Made by a program: the position numbers and the translations under genes
Notes under the pieces: model-generated
Seen by the model: the letters and a program-made list of their open reading frames with translations, nothing else
The model's database searches: none
Told to the model about the DNA's origin: nothing
Assembly (NCBI RefSeq): GCF_963665245.1
Contig: NZ_OY762267.1
Span: 2,108,001 to 2,172,000, forward strand
DNA from: an uncultured Paludibaculum sp.
GTDB lineage: Bacteria; Acidobacteriota; Terriglobia; Bryobacterales; Bryobacteraceae
Direction: 5' to 3'
Length of the DNA: 64,000 bases
In this document: one piece after another, positions 16,608 through 25,502 of the stretch
How the letters are laid out: each line of letters starts with the position of its first letter
How positions within the stretch are numbered: the first letter of the stretch is position 1

Positions 16608-17128
16608 TTCGAAACGAATCCGATGCGGGCTACGACAATTCCGAGCTCGCGGGAGTCGGACGCACTGGGCGCGATCGCTTTGTCGAGCTCGAACTGCACG
16701 ATGATGGCGTCCTGTTTGAGGGCGTCCGGGGGAACGTCGAACTTTAGGGTCTGGTCACCGATCTTGTCGATGCGGATGGGGGCGAGCTTTGTTGTTCCCA
16801 CTGTGGGGGTGACGCTGACGCCCAGCATTCTGGTTGCAATGACTTCGGGCAGTGAACAGTCGAGTTCCAAGCTCGCGCCCTGGGGGGCTGTAGTTGCAGG
16901 TGGAGCCAGACTGACAGCGAACTTCTTTGTGCTCCAGCGCCACGCGTTCCCTTCCAACCCATAGAACCCGCTCAGGAGTTGGGAGGCGTCGCGGGCCTCC
17001 GCCACGCTGATGGAACTGGCGAGTTCGGACTCCTCCTCGATGGTGGCGGAGGGATTGGGGTGATGCTTCCGCTTGCATCCGGCCGCTAAGATTCCCACCA
17101 GCAGCACAAAAACAGCTATGCGCCGCAA
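16604..17128 (-). CDS. Lipoprotein sharing a domain with the adjacent GT-C protein
   Basis: A 174-aa predicted lipoprotein. The signal peptide ends in the lipobox ILAAGC (Cys 18), followed by a basic stretch KRKHH. The body contains GFYGLEGNAWRWSTKKFAVSL and SRELGIVVARIGF, matching the order WRW...V-x-V and RELGV-x-x-GRIG seen at the C-terminus of the downstream GT-C protein. The start is a TTG at 17128, supported by GGAGG 7 nt upstream that lies within the 3' end of the molybdopterin oxidoreductase gene (13-nt overlap). The overlaps on both sides suggest coupled translation. The function is unknown; the shared domain may bind the glycan handled by the GT-C enzyme. Confidence 0.78.
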   Translation of the reverse strand: MRRIAVFVLLVGILAAGCKRKHHPNPSATIEEESELASSISVAEARDASQLLSGFYGLEGNAWRWSTKKFAVSLAPPATTAPQGASLELDCSLPEVIATRMLGVSVTPTVGTTKLAPIRIDKIGDQTLKFDVPPDALKQDAIIVQFELDKAIAPSASDSRELGIVVARIGFVSK

Positions 17129-19086
17129 CGCCTAACCTCCACGAGACAATTATAGAAACAGGGACCGCCGCCAATGTCCGTCAATCGATCGGAGATGAGG
17201 ACATTCACATTGAAGCCATCGGGCGCCTGACGGGCCCACCGAACCGATGGGGCGCGGACGACTCCGGGACGGACGGTGGGGCCGACCTTGGCTGTCAGCC
17301 GGACTTTGCCGCGGTGATTGAAGACTTCCACTTCCTCGCCATCCCGAATCCCTCTCGGCGAAGCGTCGTCGGGGTGGAGCTGAAGCACGGCGGTTTGCGC
17401 GTCGGTGGCCGAGTGGACGCCGAAGGTCGAGTTCAGGCTGTCGTGGTTCTTCGAGCTGACCAGCTCCAGGGGATAGGGGTGCTCACGGCCGAGGCGGCTT
17501 TCGCGCGGCGGCGTGTAGTCAAGAGTGGCGGCGTCCATGTTGACGGGCCGGCCGGCCATGGGCAGTTCCGGGACGTTCAGGGGCACGGCATGCTCGCGCT
17601 CCAGGCGTTCGAGCGTGATGCCTTCCAGATGGGGTGTGCCGGAGTTCAGCAATTGCCGAATCATGTCGTCACTGGTGTCGGCAAAACAGGGGTCAGTGAA
17701 GCCCATGCGCTGGGCGAGGGCCCGGAAGATCTCGACGTTGGGGCGCGCTTCGCCGGGCGGATCGACAGCCGGGCGGGCGAGCTGAAGGTCGTAGTGGCCG
17801 TAGGCCATGTAGAGGTCCGTGTGTTCCAGGAACGTGGTGGCGGGCAGGACGATGTCGGCCCAATCGGCGGTATCGGTCTGGAAGTGATCGAGGACGACGG
17901 TGAAAAGGTCGTCGCGGCCCAGCCCCTGGCGAACAAGGGCCTGATTGGGGGCGATGGCTCCGGGGTTGGAGTTGTAGACAATCAGGGCTTTGACCGGCGG
18001 GTCGTTGACTTCGGTGAGGGCGCGGCCGAGCACGGACATATTAATGGTGCGGGCCGGGGGACCGAGGTTGGGACGCTCGAGGGCTTCTTTGTTGACGTCG
18101 AAGGCTCCGGAGGTGGTGAGTTGGAGGCCGCCGCCGCGTTCGTCCCAATAGCCGCAGAGGGCGGGCAGGAGAGAAATGGCGCGCACGGCTTTGCCGCCGC
18201 GTTCGCTGCGCTGGACGCCGTAGTTGAGGCGGATGGCGGCGGGCCGGGTGGTGGCGTACTCGCGGGCCAGGGTTTCGATCTGATCGGCCGGAATGCCGGT
18301 GAGTTCGGCGACGCGTTCCGGCGGATACTCGACGGCACGCTGACGGAGGGACGTGGTATCGCCCTGATAACGATCGAGGCCGTCGCGGAAGATCACATGC
18401 ATCAAGCCGAGGGCCAGGGCGAGGTCGCTGCCAGGATAGGGCATGAGGTGCCAGTCGGCGAGCGAGGCGACTTTCGTGACGACGGGATCGATGACGACGA
18501 GTTTGGCGCCGCGGCGGCGGGCCTCGACGATGAACGGCCAGAGGTGGACATTGGTCGTGAGGATATTGGCGCCCCAGGCGATGATGTACTTCGATTCGGC
18601 AAACTGCTGAGGCGCGGTACCCATGCGGATGCCATACGCTTCCATGAAGCCGGCGGCTCCGGCGGAGGCGCAGATAGTGCGGTCGAGCCGGGACGCGCCG
18701 AGTTGGTGAAAGAAGCGGCGGTCCATGGAGCCGCCCTGCAGGTAGCCCATGGTACCGGCGTAGCTATAGGGCAGTACCGATTCTGGTCCGAACTGGGCTA
18801 CCAGGGTTTTTAAGTTCGTAACAATCTCATCCAGGGCCTCGTCCCAGGAGATGCGGGTGAACTGGCCCTGGCCTTTGGGGCCGGAACGGCGCAGCGGGTA
18901 CTGGAGGCGGTCGGGGTGATATTGCCGATCGAGATAGCGAGCGACTTTGCCACACAGAAAGCCCTGTGTGACCGGGTGTTGGGGATTGCCGCGAAGTTGC
19001 GTCGCCCGCCCCTGGTCGATGGTGACCAGGATCGAGCAGGCATCGGGGCAGTCGAGAGCGCAGGTCGAGTGCCGGACGTCTTTCAC
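17116..19086 (-). CDS. Molybdopterin-dependent oxidoreductase (DMSO reductase superfamily)
   Basis: About 656 aa from the GTG at 19086. The N-terminus has a 4Fe-4S ligand set, CALDCPDACS near residues 8-17 with the fourth Cys in GFLCGKVARY. The molybdopterin domain follows, with ISWDEALDEIV, YSYAGTMGYLQGGSMDRRFF and AWGANILTTN. The C-terminal dinucleotide-binding domain is marked by PYPLELVSSKNHDSLNS, VEVFNHRGKVRLTAKVG and FNVNVLISDRLTDIGGG. The organisation resembles FdhA-like anaerobic dehydrogenases and acidobacterial oxidoreductases of unknown substrate. There is no Tat signal, so it is cytosolic. It heads an overlapping operon with the lipoprotein and GT-C genes, an odd partnership. Frames extending to 19236 overlap the divergent gene. 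Confidence 0.9.
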   Translation of the reverse strand: MKDVRHSTCALDCPDACSILVTIDQGRATQLRGNPQHPVTQGFLCGKVARYLDRQYHPDRLQYPLRRSGPKGQGQFTRISWDEALDEIVTNLKTLVAQFGPESVLPYSYAGTMGYLQGGSMDRRFFHQLGASRLDRTICASAGAAGFMEAYGIRMGTAPQQFAESKYIIAWGANILTTNVHLWPFIVEARRRGAKLVVIDPVVTKVASLADWHLMPYPGSDLALALGLMHVIFRDGLDRYQGDTTSLRQRAVEYPPERVAELTGIPADQIETLAREYATTRPAAIRLNYGVQRSERGGKAVRAISLLPALCGYWDERGGGLQLTTSGAFDVNKEALERPNLGPPARTINMSVLGRALTEVNDPPVKALIVYNSNPGAIAPNQALVRQGLGRDDLFTVVLDHFQTDTADWADIVLPATTFLEHTDLYMAYGHYDLQLARPAVDPPGEARPNVEIFRALAQRMGFTDPCFADTSDDMIRQLLNSGTPHLEGITLERLEREHAVPLNVPELPMAGRPVNMDAATLDYTPPRESRLGREHPYPLELVSSKNHDSLNSTFGVHSATDAQTAVLQLHPDDASPRGIRDGEEVEVFNHRGKVRLTAKVGPTVRPGVVRAPSVRWARQAPDGFNVNVLISDRLTDIGGGPCFYNCLVEVRRCGA

Positions 19087-19111
19087 TATATTGATTATAG
19101 AGGGTAGTGAT

Positions 19112-19609
19112 ATGCGGAACGCGATTGTCCTCCTTTGCCTCGTGGCTGCGAGCGTGATGGCCCAGGCGCGCAGGCCGGCGTTCGTGGGCACACAGGGCGG
19201 CACCGCGACGAAAGGGGGAGGGCCGGCTCCGGTCACTCCAAGGGTGTACCGGCCTGGTGGTCACTACTGGTTGCCGTATGGAGGCTGGTGGGGCACGGGG
19301 TACGATGCTTCGAAGCAGCCTGCCCCGTCGCCGGTGGAGCCGGTGAAAGAGCGTCCGGCCCTGATCATCAACAAGGAGTTCGTCCAGGAGAAGCCGGCTC
19401 CGCAGACTACGGTGTTTCCTGATGGCGCGCTGCCGGCACCGAGGCGCGGCGTTGAGCCGGTCGCGCGGCAAGCCAAATGCACGGTGCATTTCAAGGATGG
19501 TGAGACGGTGGAAGGCACCTCCTGCGCTGTCAAGGAAGATACGCTGAGCTTCGTCACGGACAAGGGGCGGACGACTCGCGTGACGCTGGACCTGGTGGAC
19601 CGCTACTGA
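19112..19609 (+). CDS. Secreted protein of unknown function
   Basis: A 165-aa protein with a clear signal peptide (MRNAIVLLCLVAASVMAQA). A Gly/Pro/Tyr-rich linker (YRPGGHYWLPYGGWWGTGYD) leads to a Pro-rich segment and a small C-terminal beta domain from about residue 125 (CTVHFKDGETVEGTSCAVKE). That domain reads like an SH3-like barrel found in other acidobacterial secreted proteins. The ATG at 19112 has a GAGGG ribosome site; longer frames overlap the divergent oxidoreductase. It ends 35 nt before the methionine aminopeptidase gene. I do not recognise a family with confidence. Confidence 0.72.
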   Translation: MRNAIVLLCLVAASVMAQARRPAFVGTQGGTATKGGGPAPVTPRVYRPGGHYWLPYGGWWGTGYDASKQPAPSPVEPVKERPALIINKEFVQEKPAPQTTVFPDGALPAPRRGVEPVARQAKCTVHFKDGETVEGTSCAVKEDTLSFVTDKGRTTRVTLDLVDRY

Positions 19610-19644
19610 TGTGGCGGACTGGAAATCTAATAAGGAGATTGTGA

Positions 19645-20388
19645 ATGTCGATTCGATCACAGGCCGAACTGCAGTACCTGCGCGCCATCGGAAGGATTGT
19701 GCGCATGGCCTTGGATGAGATGTCGAAGGCAGTGCGGCCGGGTGTGACCACGGCGGAGATCGATGCGATTGGCGCGGCGGTTCTGGCCCGGCATGGCGCC
19801 GAATCGTCGCCGCCCAAGGTGTATGGGTTCCCGGGCACGGCATGTATTAGCGTCAACGACGAGGCGATTCACGGGATTCCCGGCAGCCGGGTGCTGGCGG
19901 AAGGCGATCTGGTGAAGCTCGATGTGACTGCGGAGAAGGATGGGTTTGTCGCCGACGCGGCGGTGACCGTGCCAGTGGGGCGGGTATCCGCGACGGCCGA
20001 GGCGTTGGCACGGTGCGCGGAGAGCGCATTCCGGCAGGCGCTGGCTGTGGCGCGCGCCGGCAACCGGGTGTATGAGATTGGACGGACGGTGGAACGGGCC
20101 GTGCGGAGCCGCGGGTTCAGCGTGATCAAGGAGTTTTGCGGGCACGGGGTGGGCCGGACGATCCACGAGGAGCCCACCGTGCCGAACCACTTTGACCGGC
20201 GGTTCCGGTCGAAGCTGACGCACGGGCTGGTGATTACGATCGAGCCGATTATCTCGGCCGGCGATGGCTCGATGCGGCTGGATGCGGATGAGTGGACGTA
20301 CCGGACGCGCGACCGGAGTCTGGCCGCGCACTATGAGCATTCGCTGGTGGTTACGGACGGGGCTCCGATCCTGCTAACTGTGGCTTGA
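19645..20388 (+). CDS. map: Methionine aminopeptidase, type I
   Basis: A 247-aa enzyme that removes the initiator methionine from nascent proteins. The five metal ligands lie in the expected strings: VKLDVTAEKDGFVADAAVTV (two Asp), CGHGVGRTIHEEP (His), VITIEPIIS (Glu) and YEHSLVVTD (Glu). The substrate histidine is in KVYGFPGTACISVNDEAIHG. The length and lack of an N-terminal zinc-binding extension fit type Ia. It starts with ATG after an AAGGAG site. It is probably a paralogue, because the housekeeping copy usually sits in the secY/infA ribosomal cluster. Confidence 0.95.
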   Translation: MSIRSQAELQYLRAIGRIVRMALDEMSKAVRPGVTTAEIDAIGAAVLARHGAESSPPKVYGFPGTACISVNDEAIHGIPGSRVLAEGDLVKLDVTAEKDGFVADAAVTVPVGRVSATAEALARCAESAFRQALAVARAGNRVYEIGRTVERAVRSRGFSVIKEFCGHGVGRTIHEEPTVPNHFDRRFRSKLTHGLVITIEPIISAGDGSMRLDADEWTYRTRDRSLAAHYEHSLVVTDGAPILLTVA

Positions 20389-20427
20389 GCGGCGGGACGG
20401 GGTGGCTGGGGGGGTTTACGGTGAGTG

Positions 20428-20511
20428 GGGGGACGTTCGCACCCTGTCCACCCGCGGCTGCCGTTGAGACTTCGAACAGCCTGCGTTTTGGGACAGGGGA
20501 CGAACGTCCCC
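20428..20511. repeat. Inverted-repeat element, family A, copy 1
   Basis: An 84-nt element whose ends pair over about 20 nt: GGGGACGTTCGCACCCTGTCC at the left and GGACAGGGGACGAACGTCCCC at the right. The loop carries GCCTGCGTTTTGG. A close second copy lies at 25385-25467. It fills the gap between the map and TonB-receptor genes. Confidence 0.8.
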
Positions 20512-20563
20512 GCTGCCGTTGGGACTCGATGGACGATCCCGCCGACGGTGGCGGCGGCCGACT

Positions 20564-23500
20564 CTAGAAAGTCAGGCGCAGCGCGAATTGCAGTTGGCGG
20601 GGCCCCGTATTCGTCCGGAGGCTGGTGATGGCTCCGAAGGAATTAGAGTTGATGTTCGAGTTGGGGTTGCCCAGGGTCGTCTTGTTGGCGACGTTGAAGG
20701 CTTCGGCGCGGAACTGGAGCTTGTAGCGCTCCCGAACCGGGATCTCCTTGAAGAGGGAGGTGTCGAAGTTGATCAGCGCCTGGGAGAGAGTGCGCGGCAG
20801 GTTGCGGGGCCCGTTGCCGAGCGTGTAGGCCGCGATATTGGTAAAGGCATCGCGGTTGAGCCAGCGGTCCACGGTGGGATTGTCGAGCGAGGGGTCGCCG
20901 GCGATGTTGGGACGATCGCCGCCATAGGTGGGGGCGTTCGCCGTCACGGAGATGACGTTGCCGCTCATGAGGGAAGCGATGACGTTGGCCTGCCAGCCTC
21001 CGACGAGGGCACGGTAAAAGCGATTGCCGCTCTTTCCGAACGGCAGCAGATAGCTGGCCGCCGCGGTGAAACGGTGCGGCTGGAAGGTAGTGGAGACGCC
21101 TTTCTCGGCGCGGCGGTTCTCCCAGTTCTGGACTGAATTGCTGCCGGAGTCGGTGAAGCCATTACCGCCATTGCCCAGATTGTCATCCAGCAACTTTGAA
21201 AACGTGTAGGACAGCAGCGCGGAGAAGCCGCTGGAGAAGCGGCGTTCCAGGCGGACCGTGGCGGCGTGGTAGCTGGAGCCGGCCCAGCTGTCGAGGACGT
21301 CGACGGCCGTGTACTGGGGACTGGTGGTGAGCAGGGTGGCCAGGGGTACTTTGGCCTGGGCGAGCGGACCGGAGCGAACGAGGGCCGCATAGGGGTTGGC
21401 GACCTGGTTGAGGAGAGCGCTGCCGAGGGCGCGCGCCGAGGCGGGCAGGTAGTGGAACGAGGCGGAGGCGGGCAGGCCGGAGCCGCGGTTGCCCATGTAG
21501 CCGAGCTCGAGGGCCCAGGAACCGAGTTGCTGCTGCACGTTGAAATCCCACTGCTGGGAGTAGCCGGTCTTGAGGGAGCGGAGCGTGGCGGCGGCGTTGG
21601 TGCCGATACCGGTGGCCGCGCCAAGCGCGGTGCCGGAGGGCATGACGATGCCGTTGGGGAACGGATTCGTGATGGAGCCGGAGGGCGTGATGCCGCCGTC
21701 GGTAGAGCCCACATACGGAGTCTGGCTTTCGAAGCCGGTGGACCCAAGGCGCACGTAGATGCCGGTGGTAGGCAGGTAGTAGATGCCGTAGGAGGCGCGA
21801 ATCACGGTGTGAGGCAGGATCTGATAGGCCAGGCCGACGCGCGGACCAAAGTTGTCCTTCTGCGCATCGCGATCACCGCGGCCCAGGTCGCCGGTACCGG
21901 GGAAGATGATGGAGCCGGTGAGGGGCACACCGTTGACGGTGTTCGAAGCATAGGGGTCGAAGTTGGCGATGGCGTTGTAGCGATCGGTGCCGGGCCCCTC
22001 GTATTCATAGCGCAAGCCGAGATTCAGGGTTAGCTTGGGCGAAGCTTTCCAATCGTCCTGGACGTAGACGGCGAAGTTCTTGGTGGTGTAGGTGGGGTAG
22101 TTGTAGCGATAGAGGGTGCCGCTGGCGGCGTAGCCAAGCAGGAAGCTGGCATAGCCGTAGCCATTGGTGGCGGCCACGGTGGGGCTGGGGCCCTTAGTGA
22201 AGTTGCGATCGAAGTTCAGTTGGAATTGACCGGGCCCCTGGACGCTGTTCCATTGGTAGATGCGCTGCTCGGCTCCGAACTTGAGGGTGTGATTGCCCTT
22301 GAGCCAGGTGAGGGCGCCGCCGGCGGTCCAGGTGTTGTTGCGTTGGGCGGAGATGTCGCCCTGGTTCTGCCCGATGGGGGAGACATCGGACATGGAGAAG
22401 TAGGGGAAGAGCGGGATCTGGATCTGGCTATTGACGGACGGATCCATGCCAAGTTTGGTGACGTCGAAGCCGAGGCTGAGCGGGGTCCGGTCGATGCCGA
22501 AGCGGTTGAGGCCGGCACGTAGTTCCAGGACGAGCGTGGGGCTGAGGGTGTCGGTGTAGGTGAGGACGGCGCTATTGCGCGGATAGACGGCCGGAGCTCC
22601 GGAGGGATCGGCCACGGTGCCGCCGAAGTAGGTGGGATAGACGTTTTCGGTGCGATCCCAGGTATAGCGACCGGCGAGGCGGCGGGCGGGCGTGAAGTAG
22701 TGATCGAACTTGCCGCCGAAGATGTCCTTATTGATGGCCTGGGAGCCGACGCCGAAGAAGTTATTGGCTCCGGTGTTGAGGTCGCCAGCGCCGGTGGGGT
22801 TGGGGTAATAGGCGGAGGCGGCGCGGGCGACGGCATTGAGCTGATTGCGGGGGATGACGTTGCCGGCGAACGGGACGCGGGCGGAGGAACTGCTGAGTGG
22901 ATCGTAGATGGGGATGAGGACGCCTTTGGCGTCGCGGGTTTGGGAGAAGTCGCCGTCGCGCTGAAGCGCGGTGGGCACGGTGCGGAAGGCGCGGGAGCCG
23001 GTGCGCTGGCGGACCGCTTCCCAATTGACGAAGAAGAAAGTGCGATTGCGGATGACGGGTCCGCCGAGGGTGGCTCCGAACTGGTTGAAGGTGAAGGGGG
23101 ACTTCTGGCTGCCGCTGCGGTTGCTGAAGAAGTCGTTGGCGTTGAGCGATTTGTTCCTCAGGTACTCGAAGACGGAGCCATGGAACTCGTTGGTGCCGCT
23201 TTTGGAGATGAAGTTGATAATGCCGCCGCCGGTGCGGCCATATTCGGCCGAGGCGTTGCGGGTGATGATGCGGAACTCCTGGGTGGCGTCGGGGGACAAG
23301 GCGATCTGGATGCCGCCAGAGGTGTGATTCTCCGCGGCGACGCCGTCCACCATGCCGTTGTTGACGGAGGGGGAGCCGCCGCCGATGGAGATGCGGCCAT
23401 CACCGTAGGCGGAGTTGCTGAGCCCGCCGAAGCCACCGAGGGGCCGGACGCCGGGGACGAGGGCGGCGAAGGCGAAGGGATTGCGTCCGTTGAGGGGGAG

Positions 23501-23947
23501 GTCGACGATGCGCTGGGAGGTGACGACGGTGCTTTGGGCGGAGGTTTCGGTCTCGAGGGCGGGCGGGGCTCCGGAGACGACGATCTGTTCGACAGTGACG
23601 CCGAGTTCCAGCTTGATGTCGACGCGCAGGACCTGGCCTTCGTCGAGATGGAGGCCGGAGCGGAGGACGGGGCGGAAGCCGGCGACGGTGATGCCGATGG
23701 AGTAGTCGCCGTAGGGCAACGAGGGTGCGGTGAAGTAGCCCTGGCCGTTGGTGGGGACACGGCGGGCTACGCCAGTGGCGGTGTTGGTGATGGTAACGGG
23801 CGCCTCGGGAATGTTGGCGCCATTGGGGTCAGTGATGAGGCCGGTGATGGTGGACGATTGCGCGAACAGGGCGGGTCCGCCGGCGGTGCAGAGGATCAGG
23901 AATGAGCACCTGAGAAGTGCAGACACACGTGTGGTGTTATGAGCCAT
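20564..23947 (-). CDS. Oar-like TonB-dependent receptor with carboxypeptidase-like N-terminal domain
   Basis: A 1127-aa outer-membrane protein. A signal peptide (to about residue 29, ALFA/QSS) precedes a carboxypeptidase regulatory-like domain (STITGLITDPNGANIPEAPV, through the LKLELGVTVEQIVV region). A plug-like segment with the family motif VDLPLNGRNPFAFAALVPGV follows, and then a long beta-barrel ending in the aromatic-terminated strand RQLQFALRLTF. This is the family expanded in Acidobacteria, thought to import large oligosaccharides or peptides using TonB energy. No TonB box is obvious. It has a likely promoter in the 159-nt upstream spacer. No SusD partner is present. Confidence 0.95.
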   Translation of the reverse strand: MAHNTTRVSALLRCSFLILCTAGGPALFAQSSTITGLITDPNGANIPEAPVTITNTATGVARRVPTNGQGYFTAPSLPYGDYSIGITVAGFRPVLRSGLHLDEGQVLRVDIKLELGVTVEQIVVSGAPPALETETSAQSTVVTSQRIVDLPLNGRNPFAFAALVPGVRPLGGFGGLSNSAYGDGRISIGGGSPSVNNGMVDGVAAENHTSGGIQIALSPDATQEFRIITRNASAEYGRTGGGIINFISKSGTNEFHGSVFEYLRNKSLNANDFFSNRSGSQKSPFTFNQFGATLGGPVIRNRTFFFVNWEAVRQRTGSRAFRTVPTALQRDGDFSQTRDAKGVLIPIYDPLSSSSARVPFAGNVIPRNQLNAVARAASAYYPNPTGAGDLNTGANNFFGVGSQAINKDIFGGKFDHYFTPARRLAGRYTWDRTENVYPTYFGGTVADPSGAPAVYPRNSAVLTYTDTLSPTLVLELRAGLNRFGIDRTPLSLGFDVTKLGMDPSVNSQIQIPLFPYFSMSDVSPIGQNQGDISAQRNNTWTAGGALTWLKGNHTLKFGAEQRIYQWNSVQGPGQFQLNFDRNFTKGPSPTVAATNGYGYASFLLGYAASGTLYRYNYPTYTTKNFAVYVQDDWKASPKLTLNLGLRYEYEGPGTDRYNAIANFDPYASNTVNGVPLTGSIIFPGTGDLGRGDRDAQKDNFGPRVGLAYQILPHTVIRASYGIYYLPTTGIYVRLGSTGFESQTPYVGSTDGGITPSGSITNPFPNGIVMPSGTALGAATGIGTNAAATLRSLKTGYSQQWDFNVQQQLGSWALELGYMGNRGSGLPASASFHYLPASARALGSALLNQVANPYAALVRSGPLAQAKVPLATLLTTSPQYTAVDVLDSWAGSSYHAATVRLERRFSSGFSALLSYTFSKLLDDNLGNGGNGFTDSGSNSVQNWENRRAEKGVSTTFQPHRFTAAASYLLPFGKSGNRFYRALVGGWQANVIASLMSGNVISVTANAPTYGGDRPNIAGDPSLDNPTVDRWLNRDAFTNIAAYTLGNGPRNLPRTLSQALINFDTSLFKEIPVRERYKLQFRAEAFNVANKTTLGNPNSNINSNSFGAITSLRTNTGPRQLQFALRLTF

Positions 23948-24027
23948 AGAGATTGTCCTTTGGTGACGACAGTTAAGAGTTAGGGCCTACGTAATAACAA
24001 CTGCGCAGTTTCGGGAGGTCCGAAGAA

Positions 24028-24045
24028 GTGGGGCCGAAGCCCCAC
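24028..24045 (-). terminator. Hairpin between the MBL and TonB-receptor genes
   Basis: GTGGGG and CCCCAC form a perfect 6-bp stem with a 6-nt loop. On the minus strand it is followed by TTCTTC, a weak U-rich tail. It could terminate the MBL-fold gene. Confidence 0.4.
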
Positions 24046-24106
24046 GCAGGCCGAGGCCCGCCCCCCTCCCGATGCCCGGGGTGTGAGGTTGTTGTTGCGC
24101 GAGCGC

Positions 24107-25258
24107 TCAGCGCAAGGGGCGCTGGTAGAAGAAGCTTTCGCCCCAGGTCATGACAACGGACGGGTAGCGAATGGGGAAGAGCCGCGTGTAGGTCTGGGTG
24201 TAGTCTTCGCGGTGGTCGACCTTGTGTCCCATTTCGTTCTCGTGTCCGGTGATGACGAGGGCTGGATTGATGCCGCGGACCATGCGGCCGAGGCCGTTGG
24301 CCCAGCAGTTGGGCATGAGGATATCGACCTTGTGGTCGCGGCCGATCTGGGCGATCCAGTCGAAGTCGCTGCCGGCGGCTTCGGATCCGGATTGATCGCC
24401 GGTCTGGACGAGTGTGAAGCCCTCGGGTGTGGTGATGAGGCTGACGTTGACGAGAATGCGCGGGCCCTGGTGGCCGGGATAGGGCACGACCGAAAGGCTG
24501 CGCCCGTTGGCGAGAGCGAGGGTTTGGGCGGGTCCGGTATTGCGGGGGAGATGGGTGACGGCTTTGGCGAGGGTGGGTTCGGCGGTCCAGACGTCTTCCG
24601 GCGCGACGACAGGTTTGTGGAGAGCGAGGAAGGCGCGGGCGACGTCCTGGTTGGCATGGTCGCCGTGCTGGTGGCTGATGAAGAGCGCGTCGGCCTGGGC
24701 GGCAAGGCGGTCGATCCATTCCTGAGGCATGGCGAAGCCGGGTTCGCGCGTGCCGGGGACGATGTCGAAGGCGACGGAGACGCTGGCGGTGCGGACGAGG
24801 AAGCCGTGGTTGTAGAGCTTCCAGATGCGGAGTCCGGTGGTGACCTGGGTGGTTTCGATCTCGCGGAGGGCCGCTTCGAGGCGGGCCTTGTAGTATTGCT
24901 GGACGATGGGCTTGCGGGGCGCGGATTCGATGTGGAGGACGTCGTCGAGGCGGATCATGGCCGCGCGGCGGACGGGGGTCTCGACGAGGGTGGGCTGGTA
25001 GTTGGCGAGGATGAAGTTGACCCAGTCGAGGGAGTTGGAGATCCAGTCATCCGGCGCGTCCTTGAGTTCGGGCGCGGTGAGCAGACGGCGGGCGGAGGAG
25101 ACGAAGGGTGGTTTGGGGGCGTTATCGGCGACCGATTCGCGGGGATCGGCGGGGTCGAAGGGGAAGGGTTGGGATTGCGCCTGGGTACAGGGCGCGGCGG
25201 CGCAGGCGAGCAGGGCCAGGGCGAGAAGTGTGGTGCGGAAAGAGTGCCGTGAGTGCAT
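24107..25258 (-). CDS. Secreted MBL-fold metallohydrolase (UlaG-like)
   Basis: A 383-aa protein with a signal peptide (about 1-28, LALALLACAAAPCTQAQ). An N-terminal helical region precedes a metallo-beta-lactamase fold from about residue 140. The metal motif is FISHQHGDHANQDVA (H-x-H-x-D-H). Further ligands are expected in LVQTGDQSG (Asp) and VITGHENEMGH (His). The motif spacing fits the UlaG/RNase-Z-like superfamily members of unknown substrate rather than a beta-lactamase. It may be co-expressed with the carboxylesterase gene upstream, although an inverted-repeat element separates them. Confidence 0.85.
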   Translation of the reverse strand: MHSRHSFRTTLLALALLACAAAPCTQAQSQPFPFDPADPRESVADNAPKPPFVSSARRLLTAPELKDAPDDWISNSLDWVNFILANYQPTLVETPVRRAAMIRLDDVLHIESAPRKPIVQQYYKARLEAALREIETTQVTTGLRIWKLYNHGFLVRTASVSVAFDIVPGTREPGFAMPQEWIDRLAAQADALFISHQHGDHANQDVARAFLALHKPVVAPEDVWTAEPTLAKAVTHLPRNTGPAQTLALANGRSLSVVPYPGHQGPRILVNVSLITTPEGFTLVQTGDQSGSEAAGSDFDWIAQIGRDHKVDILMPNCWANGLGRMVRGINPALVITGHENEMGHKVDHREDYTQTYTRLFPIRYPSVVMTWGESFFYQRPLR

Positions 25259-25384
25259 GGGAATTAGCTGTCGTGACTAGTCTATGCGCTGCGCGTATCG
25301 CTGGCGTTACGACGGTGCGGCTTTCCGGTGAATCTACGGCTACTGGTCGCGGTGCGGCAGTGGCGGCTGGAGGCTCTCGGGTCA

Positions 25385-25467
25385 GGGGACGTTCCCGCCC
25401 TGTCCTCCTGCAGTTCACGTTGGGATTCCAAGCGGTCTGCGTTTTGGGACAGAGGACGAACGTCCCC
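25385..25467. repeat. Inverted-repeat element, family A, copy 2
   Basis: An 83-nt element closely related to 20428-20511, with terminal arms GGGGACGTTCCCGCCCTGTCC and GGACAGAGGACGAACGTCCCC and the shared internal segment TCTGCGTTTTGG. It occupies most of the gap between the carboxylesterase and MBL genes. Confidence 0.8.
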
Positions 25468-25502
25468 GAGCGGGCGTCTCCGGCCAGAGTGACGACGCGC
25501 TG

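Noticed and set aside
17314..18813. Plus-strand ORF of 499 aa
   Set aside because: It is antisense to the molybdopterin oxidoreductase, whose cofactor motifs are unambiguous; the Gly/Glu/Val-rich product is a shadow.
22700..23905. Plus-strand ORF of 401 aa opposite the TonB receptor
   Set aside because: Gly/Glu/Val/Ala-only shadow sequence; the minus strand encodes an intact receptor.
24107..25258. True beta-lactamase call for the first MBL-fold protein
   Set aside because: The overall pattern and UlaG-like spacing do not match any lactamase class; only the protein at 44846-45676 has B3 features.
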